A DNA stretch of 64,000 nucleotides from Chryseobacterium sp. KACC 21268 (GCA_028736075.1 CP117875.1:496001-560000), one strand, 5' to 3'. Counted from the first letter of the stretch, positions 1 to 10,068 are shown. Program-made: numbers and translations. The notes: generated by a model not told the origin, from the sequence alone.

Positions 1-332
1 GAGATCTTGCGTCCATAATTGGTAGAAAGATTGATGACATCCTGCGTTTTTCTATTCCCAACACCTTGTGTATTATTCATTCCATAACCCAGAATGATGA
101 TGTTTTCCCAAAGATCTTTGTCCTTCTCGTAGGTCAGATTATAATTGACTCCTGCTTGCCAGCCCAGATTGTTGGCGCCACCTGCCACCCAATTAGAAAA
201 GGCAGATTGATTGAGCATCAATGTATTTTGTCCCAAGACAGACCAGGCTTTTACTGTATCTTGAACAGGCGATTCTTGAGCATAGGAATTGAGAGCAAGC
301 AGAATGCCTGCTGCAAAAAATAGTTTTTTCAT
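1..332 (-). CDS. DUF3078 family protein, 3' end outside window
   Basis: The reading frame starts at an ATG at 332 and runs off the left edge without a stop, so only the first 110 residues are visible. It opens with a signal peptide (MKKLFFAAGILLALNSYAQ), followed by the motif NQSAFSNWVAGG at residues 41-52. The same motif, in the same position relative to a GQN, occurs in the next gene, so these are tandem paralogues. DUF3078 proteins are secreted or outer-membrane-associated proteins of Bacteroidota with predicted beta structure and no assigned function. The start lies 29 bp after the stop of the neighbouring paralogue on the same strand, so co-transcription is likely. Confidence 0.8.
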   Translation of the reverse strand, partial: MKKLFFAAGILLALNSYAQESPVQDTVKAWSVLGQNTLMLNQSAFSNWVAGGANNLGWQAGVNYNLTYEKDKDLWENIIILGYGMNNTQGVGNRKTQDVINLSTNYGRKI

Positions 333-361
333 CAGTGTGTATTTAATTATTATTAATGTTC

Positions 362-1471
362 TTAATTCACAAAAGGTTTGATTACACCAGTTGTTGTGTC
401 ACGGTCTACTTTATAACCAAGATTATAAGTGATCCCAAATCCTAAAGTTTGTTTTCTCTGAAGTCTTTTGATTTGATCGTGGTCATAAATCATATCAATC
501 GTCACGACACCAGAAATATATTTATTAAATTTAAGATTCAAAGCACCAGTGTAGTTGATATCAACTCTTTCTGTATGTTCCAGGTAATTGCTAAAGAAAT
601 TGACCTGATTCACGTAAGTGATATCTTTATAAATTTTGATTTTGTAAAGAATATTCAGCATCGCACCAAGCTCTGCACGCATCGATTGCCCGTCACGTTC
701 CAAACCATACAGACCTTTCATCTGAAGCTTTTCGTCTAGCACAAAAGTGAATTTACCATTCAGTGGTCGCAAAATCACCTGGAAATTATCATTCGGATTG
801 TAAGAGAAACCGAGACCAACATTCAGATATCCTGGCGCCATAAATTTGGAAATCCTATCATCAAAAACAGGATCTGGCGTATTAGCATAATTGAAACCCG
901 GCGTAAACTGTGACAAAAACTGGAAACCCGTGGACAAGTAATAGTGCTGCGCCAACTCATAACCGTAATTGGTCATTATATTAATATAATCATCTGTCTT
1001 TCTGGTAGATTGCCCGGTGGATGAAACAAATCCGTACCCTAACTGAATATTATTATCCAGATAATGCCTGTCCTTTTTATAGACAATATTGTAATTTACT
1101 TTTCCGATAACGCCAATATTGTTATTCCCACCGGCGTACCAGTTTGCAAAGGAAGATTGATTAAAAACCAAACTGTTCTGACCAAAGAAAAACCAGCGTT
1201 TCAGCGTTGGTAAGGTAAGAATCGAAGATGGCGTCAGCGGACTGCTGTCTTCTGTATTGGAGACGATGATGGTATTATTGGACAACTGGACAGAATCTCT
1301 CTTTAAGGATCTAATGTCAACAATCTTTGGATTTGCCAAACTATCAATGTCGAGAGACGTAGAATCCCATCTTTTCTGAGCAATTGAATCTATTAATTTT
1401 TGATAATCAGTAATTTGAGCTTTAGAAAAAAAGACCATTACAACCGCAAAAACAACCAATACCTTTTTCAT
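362..1471 (-). CDS. DUF3078 family envelope protein
   Basis: 369 residues with an N-terminal signal peptide (about 1-18), a variable Ser/Asp-rich stretch to about residue 90, and the family motif NQSSFANWYAGG at 104-115. The rest alternates short polar and aromatic segments of the kind seen in outer-membrane beta-barrels (for example YGFVSS, LNVGLGFSYN, TLGFGITYNLGYKV). It is a paralogue of the gene immediately downstream and probably the first gene of a two-gene unit. Function is unknown; an outer-membrane or surface location is inferred from composition and signal peptide only. Confidence 0.8.
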   Translation of the reverse strand: MKKVLVVFAVVMVFFSKAQITDYQKLIDSIAQKRWDSTSLDIDSLANPKIVDIRSLKRDSVQLSNNTIIVSNTEDSSPLTPSSILTLPTLKRWFFFGQNSLVFNQSSFANWYAGGNNNIGVIGKVNYNIVYKKDRHYLDNNIQLGYGFVSSTGQSTRKTDDYINIMTNYGYELAQHYYLSTGFQFLSQFTPGFNYANTPDPVFDDRISKFMAPGYLNVGLGFSYNPNDNFQVILRPLNGKFTFVLDEKLQMKGLYGLERDGQSMRAELGAMLNILYKIKIYKDITYVNQVNFFSNYLEHTERVDINYTGALNLKFNKYISGVVTIDMIYDHDQIKRLQRKQTLGFGITYNLGYKVDRDTTTGVIKPFVN

Positions 1472-1613
1472 TAATAAAAATTTTTGACAAAAATAATAAA
1501 ACTAAATTTTTAAAAATCTGACTTTATAACCAAATTCTCAATTTAACCTTCTTTTTTTACGGACAAAATTACCTTTTCTATAAAATGGCTGTATAATTGT
1601 GATTCTCAAATCC

Positions 1614-2387
1614 ATGTTTTTGAAAACTTTTCATTTAAAATCCTTTTTGGTTCCCATTGCAATGCTGGCATTGATGTGGATTTTTTTTCTTCTTCAGAAT
1701 CTCGGATTTTTTGGAGGCTGCAATGGTGCAATCATTCCATTGGTGCCGGAAGGTTTGAGCGGAGTCATCTTTGCACCACTACTACACGGCAGTTTGGATC
1801 ATATCATTGGCAACTCTATGCCGATTGCTATTCTCCTTTTCTTACTATTTGAATTTTATCCCAAGATTGCTTTCAAAATATTTTTGATTGGCTGGATTGC
1901 TTCCGGATTACTAGTCTGGATGTTGCCGCCCATAGACATCACAACAGGAGAATGGAATTACAATTGCATCATCGGCGCAAGCGGATTGGTCTATATGCTG
2001 GCATTTTTTATATTTTTCAGTGGGGTTTTCCGTTGGAATATGAAATTGCTGACTGTTTCCCTGGTTGTTGCATTATATTACGGGAGTTTGATTTGGGGAA
2101 TTTTTCCTGAAGAATTCTTTTCCCAGTTGCAGGAACCAAGCAAGATCAGTTGGCAGTCCCACTTAGCAGGAAGTATTACCGGAATTATTTTAGCATTGAT
2201 ATTCAGAAAAATTGGTGAAAAAAAAATAAAATATATTTGGGAATATCCAGAGTATTACAGCGAAAGAGATGACAAAATGTGGCAGGAATACATACAAAAT
2301 CACCCAGAAGATTTCGAAGAACTGCCTCAGCTGAAACAACACAATATTTGGAAATATCTGGATGAAATACGGGAGAATGAAAAATAA
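1614..2387 (+). CDS. rhomboid-family intramembrane serine protease
   Basis: 257 residues with about six hydrophobic membrane segments. The rhomboid signature is complete: HGSLDHIIGN (58-67) in the second membrane segment, the nucleophile in GASG (Ser123) and the catalytic His183 in QSHLAGS. Such enzymes cleave membrane-protein substrates within the bilayer. The ATG at 1614 is preferred over an in-frame GTG at 1599, though the GTG cannot be excluded. It sits divergently from the DUF3078 pair and 30 bp before dprA. The C-terminal tail after about residue 200 is charged and probably cytoplasmic. A second rhomboid lies after mutL. Confidence 0.85.
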   Translation: MFLKTFHLKSFLVPIAMLALMWIFFLLQNLGFFGGCNGAIIPLVPEGLSGVIFAPLLHGSLDHIIGNSMPIAILLFLLFEFYPKIAFKIFLIGWIASGLLVWMLPPIDITTGEWNYNCIIGASGLVYMLAFFIFFSGVFRWNMKLLTVSLVVALYYGSLIWGIFPEEFFSQLQEPSKISWQSHLAGSITGIILALIFRKIGEKKIKYIWEYPEYYSERDDKMWQEYIQNHPEDFEELPQLKQHNIWKYLDEIRENEK

Positions 2388-2417
2388 TTTCTAAATTGGT
2401 CATACACAAATGACCTT

Positions 2418-3524
2418 ATGAATCCCGAAGAATATCTCTACATTCTTGCCCTGAAACAGTGCAAAAACATTGGCAACATCAATCTCAAAAAGCTGATAAA
2501 CCATACAGGATCAGCAAAAAAAATTTGGGAATCGCCGCAAAAATCTCTTTTATCAATTTCTGGAATTGGGAAAAGCAGCATTCAAAATATCGGGAATAAG
2601 GACTTTTTATTATTGGCTGAAAGAGAAATCAAATTTTGCGAAAAGCACGAAATCAATATCATTTCACAACAACATAACCTCTACCCAAAACATCTTCTCA
2701 ACTGTGATGATTCGCCAGTAATTTTATTTTGTAAAGGAAATTTGGATAATGATCTCAATCCGGTAAGCATTGTTGGAACGAGAAAAATGACCGCTTATGG
2801 CAAACATTTTATTCAGGATTTGCTTTCTGAATTATCTTCTTCAAAAGTTTGTACCGTGAGTGGATTAGCTTTAGGCGCAGATTCTTGCGTACACGAAGAA
2901 TCCATAAAACATAATATTCCCACAATTGCAGTTTTAGCCCAAAGCCTGGACAAAATTTACCCTGCTTCCAACAAAAATCTGTCTAAAAGAATTCTTGAAA
3001 ACAATGGTGCACTGATCACAGAATATGCATCTTTTGAAGGAATGTCAAAAGAAAACTTCTTGCAAAGGAACAAGATCATCGCAGGGTTTTCGCCACACCT
3101 GATTGTCGTTGAAACTGCTTACGGCGGCGGATCTGTGACAACGGTAACAGCAGCAAATCAATACAACAGAGATGTTTTTGCATTACCCGGGAAAATCACT
3201 GATGTTTACAGCCAGGGCTGCAATCATTTGATAGCGAGCAACAAAGCTGAAACAATCGTTGATGTGAAAACGCTGGTTAAGAATCTGAATTTCATTCCGC
3301 AGCCAGAATTATTCCCGATGGAAGAAACAAGAGTCAAAATTGATGCTGACAAAAAGGAACATCATAAGATTTTGGAAATTATTACAGAAAATAAAAACAT
3401 TTCTCTGGATGAACTGGCGGATAAATCTGACATCCTCCACCACAAGATTTTACCAATTCTTCTTGATCTTGAGATATATGGCTACATCAAATGTCTTTCC
3501 GGTCGTCAATATCAATTAAATTGA
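2418..3524 (+). CDS. dprA: DNA-processing protein DprA
   Basis: 368 residues, the usual DprA length. DprA binds incoming single-stranded DNA during natural transformation and loads RecA. Visible parts are an N-terminal helical region with a helix-hairpin-helix-like GIGKSS (49-54), the Rossmann-like DprA core beginning near IVGTRKMTAYG (118-128), the phosphate-binding SGLALGAD (148-155), GKITDVYSQGCN, and a C-terminal winged-helix-like segment (about 310-365). It follows the rhomboid gene by 30 bp on the same strand. No other competence gene is in the window. Confidence 0.93.
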   Translation: MNPEEYLYILALKQCKNIGNINLKKLINHTGSAKKIWESPQKSLLSISGIGKSSIQNIGNKDFLLLAEREIKFCEKHEINIISQQHNLYPKHLLNCDDSPVILFCKGNLDNDLNPVSIVGTRKMTAYGKHFIQDLLSELSSSKVCTVSGLALGADSCVHEESIKHNIPTIAVLAQSLDKIYPASNKNLSKRILENNGALITEYASFEGMSKENFLQRNKIIAGFSPHLIVVETAYGGGSVTTVTAANQYNRDVFALPGKITDVYSQGCNHLIASNKAETIVDVKTLVKNLNFIPQPELFPMEETRVKIDADKKEHHKILEIITENKNISLDELADKSDILHHKILPILLDLEIYGYIKCLSGRQYQLN

Positions 3525-3658
3525 GAAAATCTTCGTTTCGGAAACTTGAAGTAATTTAATATTAACTTCAAAAATTGTTAACACAAAAGACAGAATTATA
3601 CATTATGCAAAAAACTTAACCAATATCATTAAATTTTCAATAAAAATCAAAATATTAC

Positions 3659-3688
3659 TTGCGAAATTCGAAAAAGAATTTAAATTTG
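3659..3688 (+). promoter_or_regulatory. Bacteroidota-type promoter of gdhA
   Basis: TTG at 3659-3661, a 19-base spacer, then TAAATTTG at 3681-3688, matching the phylum's TTG-N17-23-TAnnTTTG consensus. Transcription would begin near 3695, leaving only about 12 nt before the ATG at 3707. This argues against the in-frame TTG at 3698 as start codon. Confidence 0.7.
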
Positions 3689-3706
3689 TTGTCATAATTG
3701 TACACA

Positions 3707-5065
3707 ATGGAATTATTTAACGTTGAAGAAAAGATTCAGGAATTTATGGCGAAAATCGAAGCCAAAAATCCTAACGAACCCGAATTTATCCAAGCTGTAA
3801 AAGAAGTTGCGGTGACCGTAATTCCTTTCATTGCGACGAGAAAAGAATATACCGGAATGAAACTTCTGGAAAGAATGGCTGAGCCGGAAAGAGTAATCAT
3901 TTTCCGCGTTCCATGGATCGACGACAAAGGCGAAATCCAGGTGAACAGAGGATTCAGAATCCAGATGAACTCTGCAATCGGACCTTACAAAGGCGGAATC
4001 AGATTCCATCCAACTGTTAATCTAAGTGTTTTGAAATTCTTAGCTTTTGAGCAGACGTTCAAAAACTCCCTTACAACTTTGCCAATGGGCGGTGGAAAAG
4101 GAGGCTCCGACTTTGATCCACAAGGAAAATCTGATATGGAAGTGATGCGTTTCTGTCAAGCCTTTATGATGGAGCTTTGCAAACACATCGGTCCTGAAAC
4201 AGACGTTCCTGCTGGAGATATTGGTGTTGGTGCAAGAGAAATCGGATACCTTTTCGGAATGTATAAAAAGATCAGAAACGAATTTACTGGTGTATTGACT
4301 GGTAAAGGTTTGGCTTATGGTGGGTCTTTGATCCGTCCGGAAGCAACTGGTTATGGTGTGGTTTATTTCGCTGAGCAAATGCTTAAAACGATTAATGAAT
4401 CCATCGCTGGTAAAACTGTAGCCGTTTCTGGATTTGGAAACGTGGCTTGGGGTGTTATCAAAAAAGTCAACGATCTAGGAGGAAAAGTTGTGACGATGTC
4501 TGGACCGGATGGTTACATCTACGACAAAGACGGGATCTCTGGAGAGAAGATCGAATATCTTTTGGAATTGAGAGCCAGCGGAAATAACAGAGCAGAAGAT
4601 TACATTACGAAATATCCTGAAGCGCAGTTCTTTGCAGGAAAAAGACCTTGGGAAGTGAAATGTGACATTGCTTTCCCATCTGCAACGCAAAATGAGTTGG
4701 ATCTGGAAGATGCAAAAGTATTGGTTGCAAACGGATGTCTCTGTGTGACTGAAGCTGCAAATATGCCTTCTACTTTAGATGCAATCAACTATTTCCTTGA
4801 TAATAAAGTACTCTTCTCCCCAGGAAAAGCGTCCAACGCTGGTGGTGTTGCCACTTCAGGATTGGAAATGACGCAAAACTCAATCAGACTTAACTGGACT
4901 TCTGAGGAAGTAGATGCAAGACTGAAAGAAATTATGATCGGAATTCATAAGGCTTGTAGAGATTATGGTAAAGAGGAAGATGGTTACGTAAACTATGTAA
5001 AAGGTGCAAACATCGCAGGCTTCGTAAAAGTTGCTGAAGCAATGTTGGCTCAAGGTGTAGTTTAA
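3707..5065 (+). CDS. gdhA: glutamate dehydrogenase, hexameric NADP-type
   Basis: 452 residues, typical of the roughly 450-residue bacterial hexameric enzyme that aminates 2-oxoglutarate to glutamate. The substrate-binding and catalytic lysine region is PMGGGKGGSDFDP (126-138, Lys131), preceded by GPYKGGIRFHP, and the nucleotide fold shows GFGNVAWG. The length and N-terminal sequence fit the anabolic NADP-dependent class; coenzyme choice is inferred from family. The ATG at 3707 is set by the promoter just upstream. A strong terminator follows, so the gene is probably monocistronic. Confidence 0.93.
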   Translation: MELFNVEEKIQEFMAKIEAKNPNEPEFIQAVKEVAVTVIPFIATRKEYTGMKLLERMAEPERVIIFRVPWIDDKGEIQVNRGFRIQMNSAIGPYKGGIRFHPTVNLSVLKFLAFEQTFKNSLTTLPMGGGKGGSDFDPQGKSDMEVMRFCQAFMMELCKHIGPETDVPAGDIGVGAREIGYLFGMYKKIRNEFTGVLTGKGLAYGGSLIRPEATGYGVVYFAEQMLKTINESIAGKTVAVSGFGNVAWGVIKKVNDLGGKVVTMSGPDGYIYDKDGISGEKIEYLLELRASGNNRAEDYITKYPEAQFFAGKRPWEVKCDIAFPSATQNELDLEDAKVLVANGCLCVTEAANMPSTLDAINYFLDNKVLFSPGKASNAGGVATSGLEMTQNSIRLNWTSEEVDARLKEIMIGIHKACRDYGKEEDGYVNYVKGANIAGFVKVAEAMLAQGVV

Positions 5066-5110
5066 TTTAAAATATCAGAAGTTAGAAATTAGAATCTACT
5101 TCAAAAATAG

Positions 5111-5146
5111 AAAAGCAGCTAAAATTATTTAGCTGCTTTTTTTTAT
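5111..5146 (+). terminator. rho-independent terminator after gdhA
   Basis: AAAAGCAGCTAAA pairs with TTTAGCTGCTTTT across a short loop and is followed by a T run. The A run on the other side lets it also serve the convergent cupin gene. Confidence 0.85.
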
Positions 5147-5195
5147 TTAATAATAAGAAACCACTTAGTACTTTCTACATTTTACTTTTTTACAA

Positions 5196-6077
5196 TTATT
5201 TCGGCAAACCTCTTTTCAATGCGTAATTTCCTCTTTCAATGGCCTTCTTCTCTTTCCAGTTCATGTAATTAGCTTTGAAGTTTTTCTTCATGAAGTTATC
5301 AAAACCTCTTTGAACCGTAAGATTCCAGAGAGAATTAGCTTTTACACCCCAGCTTTTGTCCCAAGCTCTAAGCGACAAAGAAAAGCTGCCATCCAGATAC
5401 TTCATCCAGTGCCACCAGCCTGTCGGCATAAACAATGTATCACCATGTTCAAGAAAACATTCGATGCCTTCTACCCCATTCAAGGCTGGGAATTTATCAA
5501 AATCAGGATTCTCAATATCATAATCTTCCAAAGCATAAGTTGCGTAAGGCAAGCAGTACAATCTATCTTTCCATTTTTGTTCGAAAAGCAAAACGTGCTT
5601 TCTTCCATTGAAATGGGTATGAAAAATATGTGCTAAATCAATATCATAATGAAGGAATGTCACAGAGCTTTTACCTCCGAAAAACATACTTGGATATTTG
5701 TCCAGGAAGCCGCCCATCAATTCTTTTGGAGAGATATAATCTTTCAGAATATCCGGTGCATGTTTTATAGGATCGAAAAAGAAAATTCGCAAATCCGTAG
5801 GTTCCCTTTGTATCAGATCGATGTAATCCGCAAACTTCATCTCCGTAGTTGGCGTATTAATAGGAGCAGCAGGATCGGCTTTGGCGCTGTCATACAGAGG
5901 AACTGTCACATCACCCACCACTTCTTTGATGTAATCCATTGTCCACTTTTGATAAGCCGGCCAATTTTTCGCCATATTTTTGATGACAACTGGTTTGCGC
6001 GGTTTCAGATATTTTTCAAAAAAATCTTCTTTGCTAATATCATCTACAATATCAATCGGTTTTAAAATAACTCCCAT
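5196..6077 (-). CDS. cupin-like (JmjC-type) Fe(II)/2-oxoglutarate oxygenase
   Basis: 293 residues of the Cupin_8/JmjC-like family, whose members hydroxylate proteins or small molecules with iron and 2-oxoglutarate. The metal triad is visible as HYD (His143, Asp145) and the distal His223 in PTGWWHW, with a Lys after the first strand (GRKHVLLF). It begins with a PVVIKN motif common to the family. Predicted cytoplasmic. The substrate cannot be deduced; bacterial relatives include ribosomal oxygenases and tRNA- or natural-product-modifying enzymes. It stands alone, convergent with gdhA and divergent from the receptor gene. Confidence 0.82.
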   Translation of the reverse strand: MGVILKPIDIVDDISKEDFFEKYLKPRKPVVIKNMAKNWPAYQKWTMDYIKEVVGDVTVPLYDSAKADPAAPINTPTTEMKFADYIDLIQREPTDLRIFFFDPIKHAPDILKDYISPKELMGGFLDKYPSMFFGGKSSVTFLHYDIDLAHIFHTHFNGRKHVLLFEQKWKDRLYCLPYATYALEDYDIENPDFDKFPALNGVEGIECFLEHGDTLFMPTGWWHWMKYLDGSFSLSLRAWDKSWGVKANSLWNLTVQRGFDNFMKKNFKANYMNWKEKKAIERGNYALKRGLPK

Positions 6078-6322
6078 GTTAATCTAATATTAAGGAACAA
6101 ATTTATTAAATTTTACTTTTGTGATAGGAAAAAACAAGGTCTTATCTATAATTATTTTAAATTATCAGATTCGATACTATTTATCAGCTATAAACAATTT
6201 TTGAATTACTCAATTATTAAACCAAATCCTGTTTAACTTTCATCTTTTACAAGACTCAAATAAAAACTTTGTAACATTTTGCAACTTTCTTTTACTAATA
6301 CTTTAGTGATACAATAATTACC

Positions 6323-9049
6323 ATGAAAAAAATTCTATCTATCCTTTTTGCGTTGGCTTTTTCAATGATTGTTTTTGCGCAGAAAACCGTAACGGGAATA
6401 ATAACTGATGCAGACGGAAAAGCCCTTGCAAGCGCAAGTGTAACCATCGAAGAACCGGGAAAAAATGCCATTTTAGCTTATGGAATTTCAAATGCGAAAG
6501 GCGAATACAAAGTAACTTTTAACTCATCTGAAAGCAACCTGGATCTGAAAATCAAAGCCTTCAATCAAAAATCGATTACACAATCCATCAAAAATGATGA
6601 TCAGAAACTGAATTTCTCTTTAGATTCTCAAGCCACAGAAATCCAGGAAGTCAGACTTAAAACAAAATTAATTACCAAAAAAGGAGATACAATTGCGTAC
6701 GACCTTAAGTCCTTTGAAAATAAAAACGACAGAACGCTTGCCGATGTTTTGAAAAAAATACCAGGCATTGAAGTTAACAAAGACGGAACAGTTCTTTATC
6801 AAGGTGAAGCGATCAATAAATTCTATGTCAACGGAAAAGACCTAATGGAAGGCGGCTACGGAACCATCAACAACTCACTCCCAAAAGATGCGGTTTCCAA
6901 AGTTGAAGTTATGGAAAACCACCAGCCGGTGAGTATTCTACGTGATAAAGTGCCATCCGAACAGGCGGCGCTTAATATTAAATTAAAAAAATCGGTAACG
7001 ATGACTGGTCGTGGCGAGGTTGGTGCAGGTTTCAGTCCATTGCTTTGGAATGTGAAACTGACGCCAATGTTCTTCGGACAGAAAAACCAATGGGTTGTTA
7101 ACTACAAAGCCAATAACAATGGTGAAAGCGTTGAGAAAGAAGGCAACTTGCTAAGTTTCGGAAGCCGCTGGGAAGGCAGAAGATCGCAAACCGCACAAAA
7201 ATCCTGGACAAATGTAGAAACTGCAGGATTACCGGATGTTCCGGAGAAAAGATATTTGCTGAACAATGTCCATTTCTTCTCTGCAAACCTTCTCACAAGT
7301 CCTTTTAAAAATAAAGAATGGGAACTGAAAGCCAATGTGACTTACACGAATAACGATGTTGAGAGAGAATCAAACACAAAAACAGCTTACGATAATATTG
7401 AAGCCAACGGAGCGCTTGCAGGAAGAACATTGGAACAGTCCAGAAATAATGATTTCTATACCAATGCCGCAAAAGCTGAATTGATCTTTACTAAAAATGC
7501 TAAAAAGGGTTTCTTCAAAAATACAACTACCTGGAATGGTTTCTGGAATGCCGATCGTGGATTTTCTGGATTGGATACAAATGTTGATGCTCAGCCATAT
7601 ATCTTTGGAAACCAATCTTTGGAGTCGCCTTCAGGAAGTTTTCAAAACTCATTGAGTACAATTATTCCTTGGAAAGATAAGCTGGTGAATGTGATGAGTT
7701 ACTTCAAATATCAAAGGGACAAACAGAATATGGAAGTTAGCCCCGGAAGTTACACGGATTATTTTACAGGTCTAAGTACACGTGGTCTTTATGACACATA
7801 CAGACAGTCTGCCCTTTCGGAGACTTTGGAAATTAATCATTCGGCTTCGGTTGGATTCAGTTTCAAAAAATTGACCATCATCCCGGAAATTGGTCTTAAT
7901 ATGAATTTTAATAATTTAAAATCTATATTAAGCGGTTCTTCCAATGGCACTTATTACACTTTGGCAGGAAGCTATCAGAACAATGTGGATTGGAATGAAT
8001 TGACACCTTACACCCAAGTTTCATTGAATTACAAATCCGACAGATTGAATATGAACTTGACTCTACCAGCCAATTTCTACAGCATCAGATATCAGGACAA
8101 TCTTTACAACCAACTGGCCAATAAGACCAAAACGGCATTGGAGCCCACATTCTTTGCGAGTTATGACTTTGCATCATTCTTCAAATATTGGGTGTTTGCA
8201 AATCAAGGTTACGAATTTGGAAACTTTGGATTCTTGTATGGCGGTAATATCCTGACTTCGGCGGGTAACATCTCTCAAAGATATGTGAGCGATCTTAACG
8301 ATTCTCAAATGCCAGAATACCTCAGCAGAAATGTAGGAACCAGGTTGGAATATAGAAATCCACTTAATAATCTCTTCTTCAACGTCCGCTACAACTACGG
8401 AACAGTCAAAAGAAATATCGCAGAAACCTTTGATACAGAAGGCGGAATTGGCGGAACAATTGGAATTGAGGCCTTAGAAAATTCTACAAAAGCTCAAAGT
8501 GAAAGTGCTGAGATCGGAAAATATTTTCCAAAATTCAAAAGTAATATTTCAACCAGTTTTACGAACTCAGATTCTAACTCTTTTAGTTTCTTCAACGGGA
8601 ATTTCATAGAAAGTAAAAATAATATCCAGACTTGGGCAGCGAAGTTCAACAACGCTTATTTCAGTTGGCTGAGTGTAGACTACAACATCAGTATGAACTG
8701 GAGAAACAGTAGAAATGCAACCCAATCTACTTCTCAAAAAAGTTCTGGCTGGAACCATAATCTTGCGGCGTACATCTATCCATCAGAGAACCACACTTTC
8801 GGATTCAATTGGGACAACAGCGTCACTTCTACACAGGGAAACACGTATAAAAATCCATTCTACGATATTTCTTACCAATACACTTGGGTGAAGAGAAAAA
8901 TCGATTTCGAATTCAAATGGCTGAATATTACAAATAAGAAAGTTTATGAAACCGTAGCGGTGAATATTGACAGAGGAAACACCGTAACACAGAGTTACAA
9001 AATCCGCCCAAGCCAGTTTATGTTTACTGTAAAATTCAATTTCAAGTAA
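6323..9049 (+). CDS. outer-membrane beta-barrel protein, TonB-dependent-receptor-like
   Basis: 908 residues. A signal peptide (about 1-19, ending FAQ) is followed by a carboxypeptidase-regulatory-like domain (about 22-95: VTGIITDADGKALASASV), a plug-like region (LADVLKKIPGIEV, EVMENHQPVSILRD) and a long beta-barrel ending in the aromatic-rich strand QFMFTVKFNFK. This is the OMP_b-brl_3 arrangement of Bacteroidota, related to but shorter in the plug than SusC. The next gene encodes a GLPGLI protein, its usual partner. The cargo is unknown; no nutrient-specific gene is adjacent. Confidence 0.87.
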   Translation: MKKILSILFALAFSMIVFAQKTVTGIITDADGKALASASVTIEEPGKNAILAYGISNAKGEYKVTFNSSESNLDLKIKAFNQKSITQSIKNDDQKLNFSLDSQATEIQEVRLKTKLITKKGDTIAYDLKSFENKNDRTLADVLKKIPGIEVNKDGTVLYQGEAINKFYVNGKDLMEGGYGTINNSLPKDAVSKVEVMENHQPVSILRDKVPSEQAALNIKLKKSVTMTGRGEVGAGFSPLLWNVKLTPMFFGQKNQWVVNYKANNNGESVEKEGNLLSFGSRWEGRRSQTAQKSWTNVETAGLPDVPEKRYLLNNVHFFSANLLTSPFKNKEWELKANVTYTNNDVERESNTKTAYDNIEANGALAGRTLEQSRNNDFYTNAAKAELIFTKNAKKGFFKNTTTWNGFWNADRGFSGLDTNVDAQPYIFGNQSLESPSGSFQNSLSTIIPWKDKLVNVMSYFKYQRDKQNMEVSPGSYTDYFTGLSTRGLYDTYRQSALSETLEINHSASVGFSFKKLTIIPEIGLNMNFNNLKSILSGSSNGTYYTLAGSYQNNVDWNELTPYTQVSLNYKSDRLNMNLTLPANFYSIRYQDNLYNQLANKTKTALEPTFFASYDFASFFKYWVFANQGYEFGNFGFLYGGNILTSAGNISQRYVSDLNDSQMPEYLSRNVGTRLEYRNPLNNLFFNVRYNYGTVKRNIAETFDTEGGIGGTIGIEALENSTKAQSESAEIGKYFPKFKSNISTSFTNSDSNSFSFFNGNFIESKNNIQTWAAKFNNAYFSWLSVDYNISMNWRNSRNATQSTSQKSSGWNHNLAAYIYPSENHTFGFNWDNSVTSTQGNTYKNPFYDISYQYTWVKRKIDFEFKWLNITNKKVYETVAVNIDRGNTVTQSYKIRPSQFMFTVKFNFK

Positions 9050-9069
9050 CACACTATTTTAATTATACC

Positions 9070-9102
9070 AAAAAGGTAGCGCAAATTTTTGTCTGCCTTT
9101 TT
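9070..9102 (+). terminator. probable terminator between receptor and GLPGLI genes
   Basis: AAAAAGGTAG pairs with CTGCCTTTTT (one G-U pair) across a 13-base loop, then T-rich sequence. It may only attenuate, since the GLPGLI gene follows on the same strand. Confidence 0.5.
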
Positions 9103-9137
9103 ATTTTTCTTAATTTTAAATCACTAAAAACTTAGTT

Positions 9138-10043
9138 ATGAAGAAAACACTTTTATTAATGATAACCTTCCTGAGTTTAGTATCATTTGCTCAGGGAACA
9201 AGAATTATGTACGAATACAGATTTATTTCAGATCTCGCGAAAAAAGATTCTGCCAATACAGAATTGATGTATCTAGATATTAAAAAAGACGGAAGCAAGT
9301 TCTACAGCCGTCAAAAATTCTACAGCGACTCCATCCGCGATGCTTACATCCAGAAACAATTGGCTTCTGGTGCAACCAATTTTAATTATAATGATAATAA
9401 TGCCGGGAAAGTAGAATTTTCGGTCATCAAGTCTTATCCTGATTTTAAAATAAACTTACACACTCCTATTGGTCAAAATCGTTTTGATGTTACAGATTCC
9501 AAACCAATGAATTGGAAAATTGAGCCAGAGAAAAAAAAGATTGATCAATTCGAAGTTCAGAAAGCCACTTTGGAATTTGGCGGAAGAATTTGGACAGCCT
9601 GGTTTTCTCAGGATTTTCCATTTCAAGACGGTCCTTACAAATTTCATGGTTTGCCAGGATTGATACTGGAAATGGAAGATTCTACCGGAACTCACATTTT
9701 CAAATTCGCTGGAAGTAAAAAATTTGATGAGGTCGAAAAAATCGAGAAAAAAGATATTGAATCAACGGCTCCAGGCGGAAGAGTTGTAAGATTTGGAAAT
9801 ATGGCCGGCGGAAAAGAACTGGAAGTTACCGAAGAACAATTCATCAAACAATGGAAAGATTATAAAAATGATCCGGTAAAAGATATGAGACAAAACCTGT
9901 CCAGACCAGGCGTGAAAATGAGAGTCAACATCAACGGTAAAGAAATGACAGATCCTGCAGAAATGCTGAGAAATATGGAAAAATTCCAAAGAGAGCTAAT
10001 CAATAAGGATAATAACAAAATAGAACCTTCGCTTTATCCTTAA
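9138..10043 (+). CDS. GLPGLI family secreted protein
   Basis: 301 residues with a signal peptide (1-19, ending SFAQ) and the family-defining motif at 170-179 (HGLPGLILEM) followed by DSTGTHIFKF. GLPGLI proteins occur almost only in Bacteroidota, are exported and are usually encoded beside an outer-membrane receptor, as here. Biochemical role is unknown. The C-terminal 60 residues are charged and contain no type IX sorting domain. Confidence 0.9.
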   Translation: MKKTLLLMITFLSLVSFAQGTRIMYEYRFISDLAKKDSANTELMYLDIKKDGSKFYSRQKFYSDSIRDAYIQKQLASGATNFNYNDNNAGKVEFSVIKSYPDFKINLHTPIGQNRFDVTDSKPMNWKIEPEKKKIDQFEVQKATLEFGGRIWTAWFSQDFPFQDGPYKFHGLPGLILEMEDSTGTHIFKFAGSKKFDEVEKIEKKDIESTAPGGRVVRFGNMAGGKELEVTEEQFIKQWKDYKNDPVKDMRQNLSRPGVKMRVNINGKEMTDPAEMLRNMEKFQRELINKDNNKIEPSLYP

Positions 10044-10068
10044 TATCCACATAAAACACTATTTTTAT

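Noticed and set aside
3698-3706. TTG at 3698 as the gdhA start
   Set aside because: The promoter predicts transcription starting near 3695, so the ATG at 3707 fits better.
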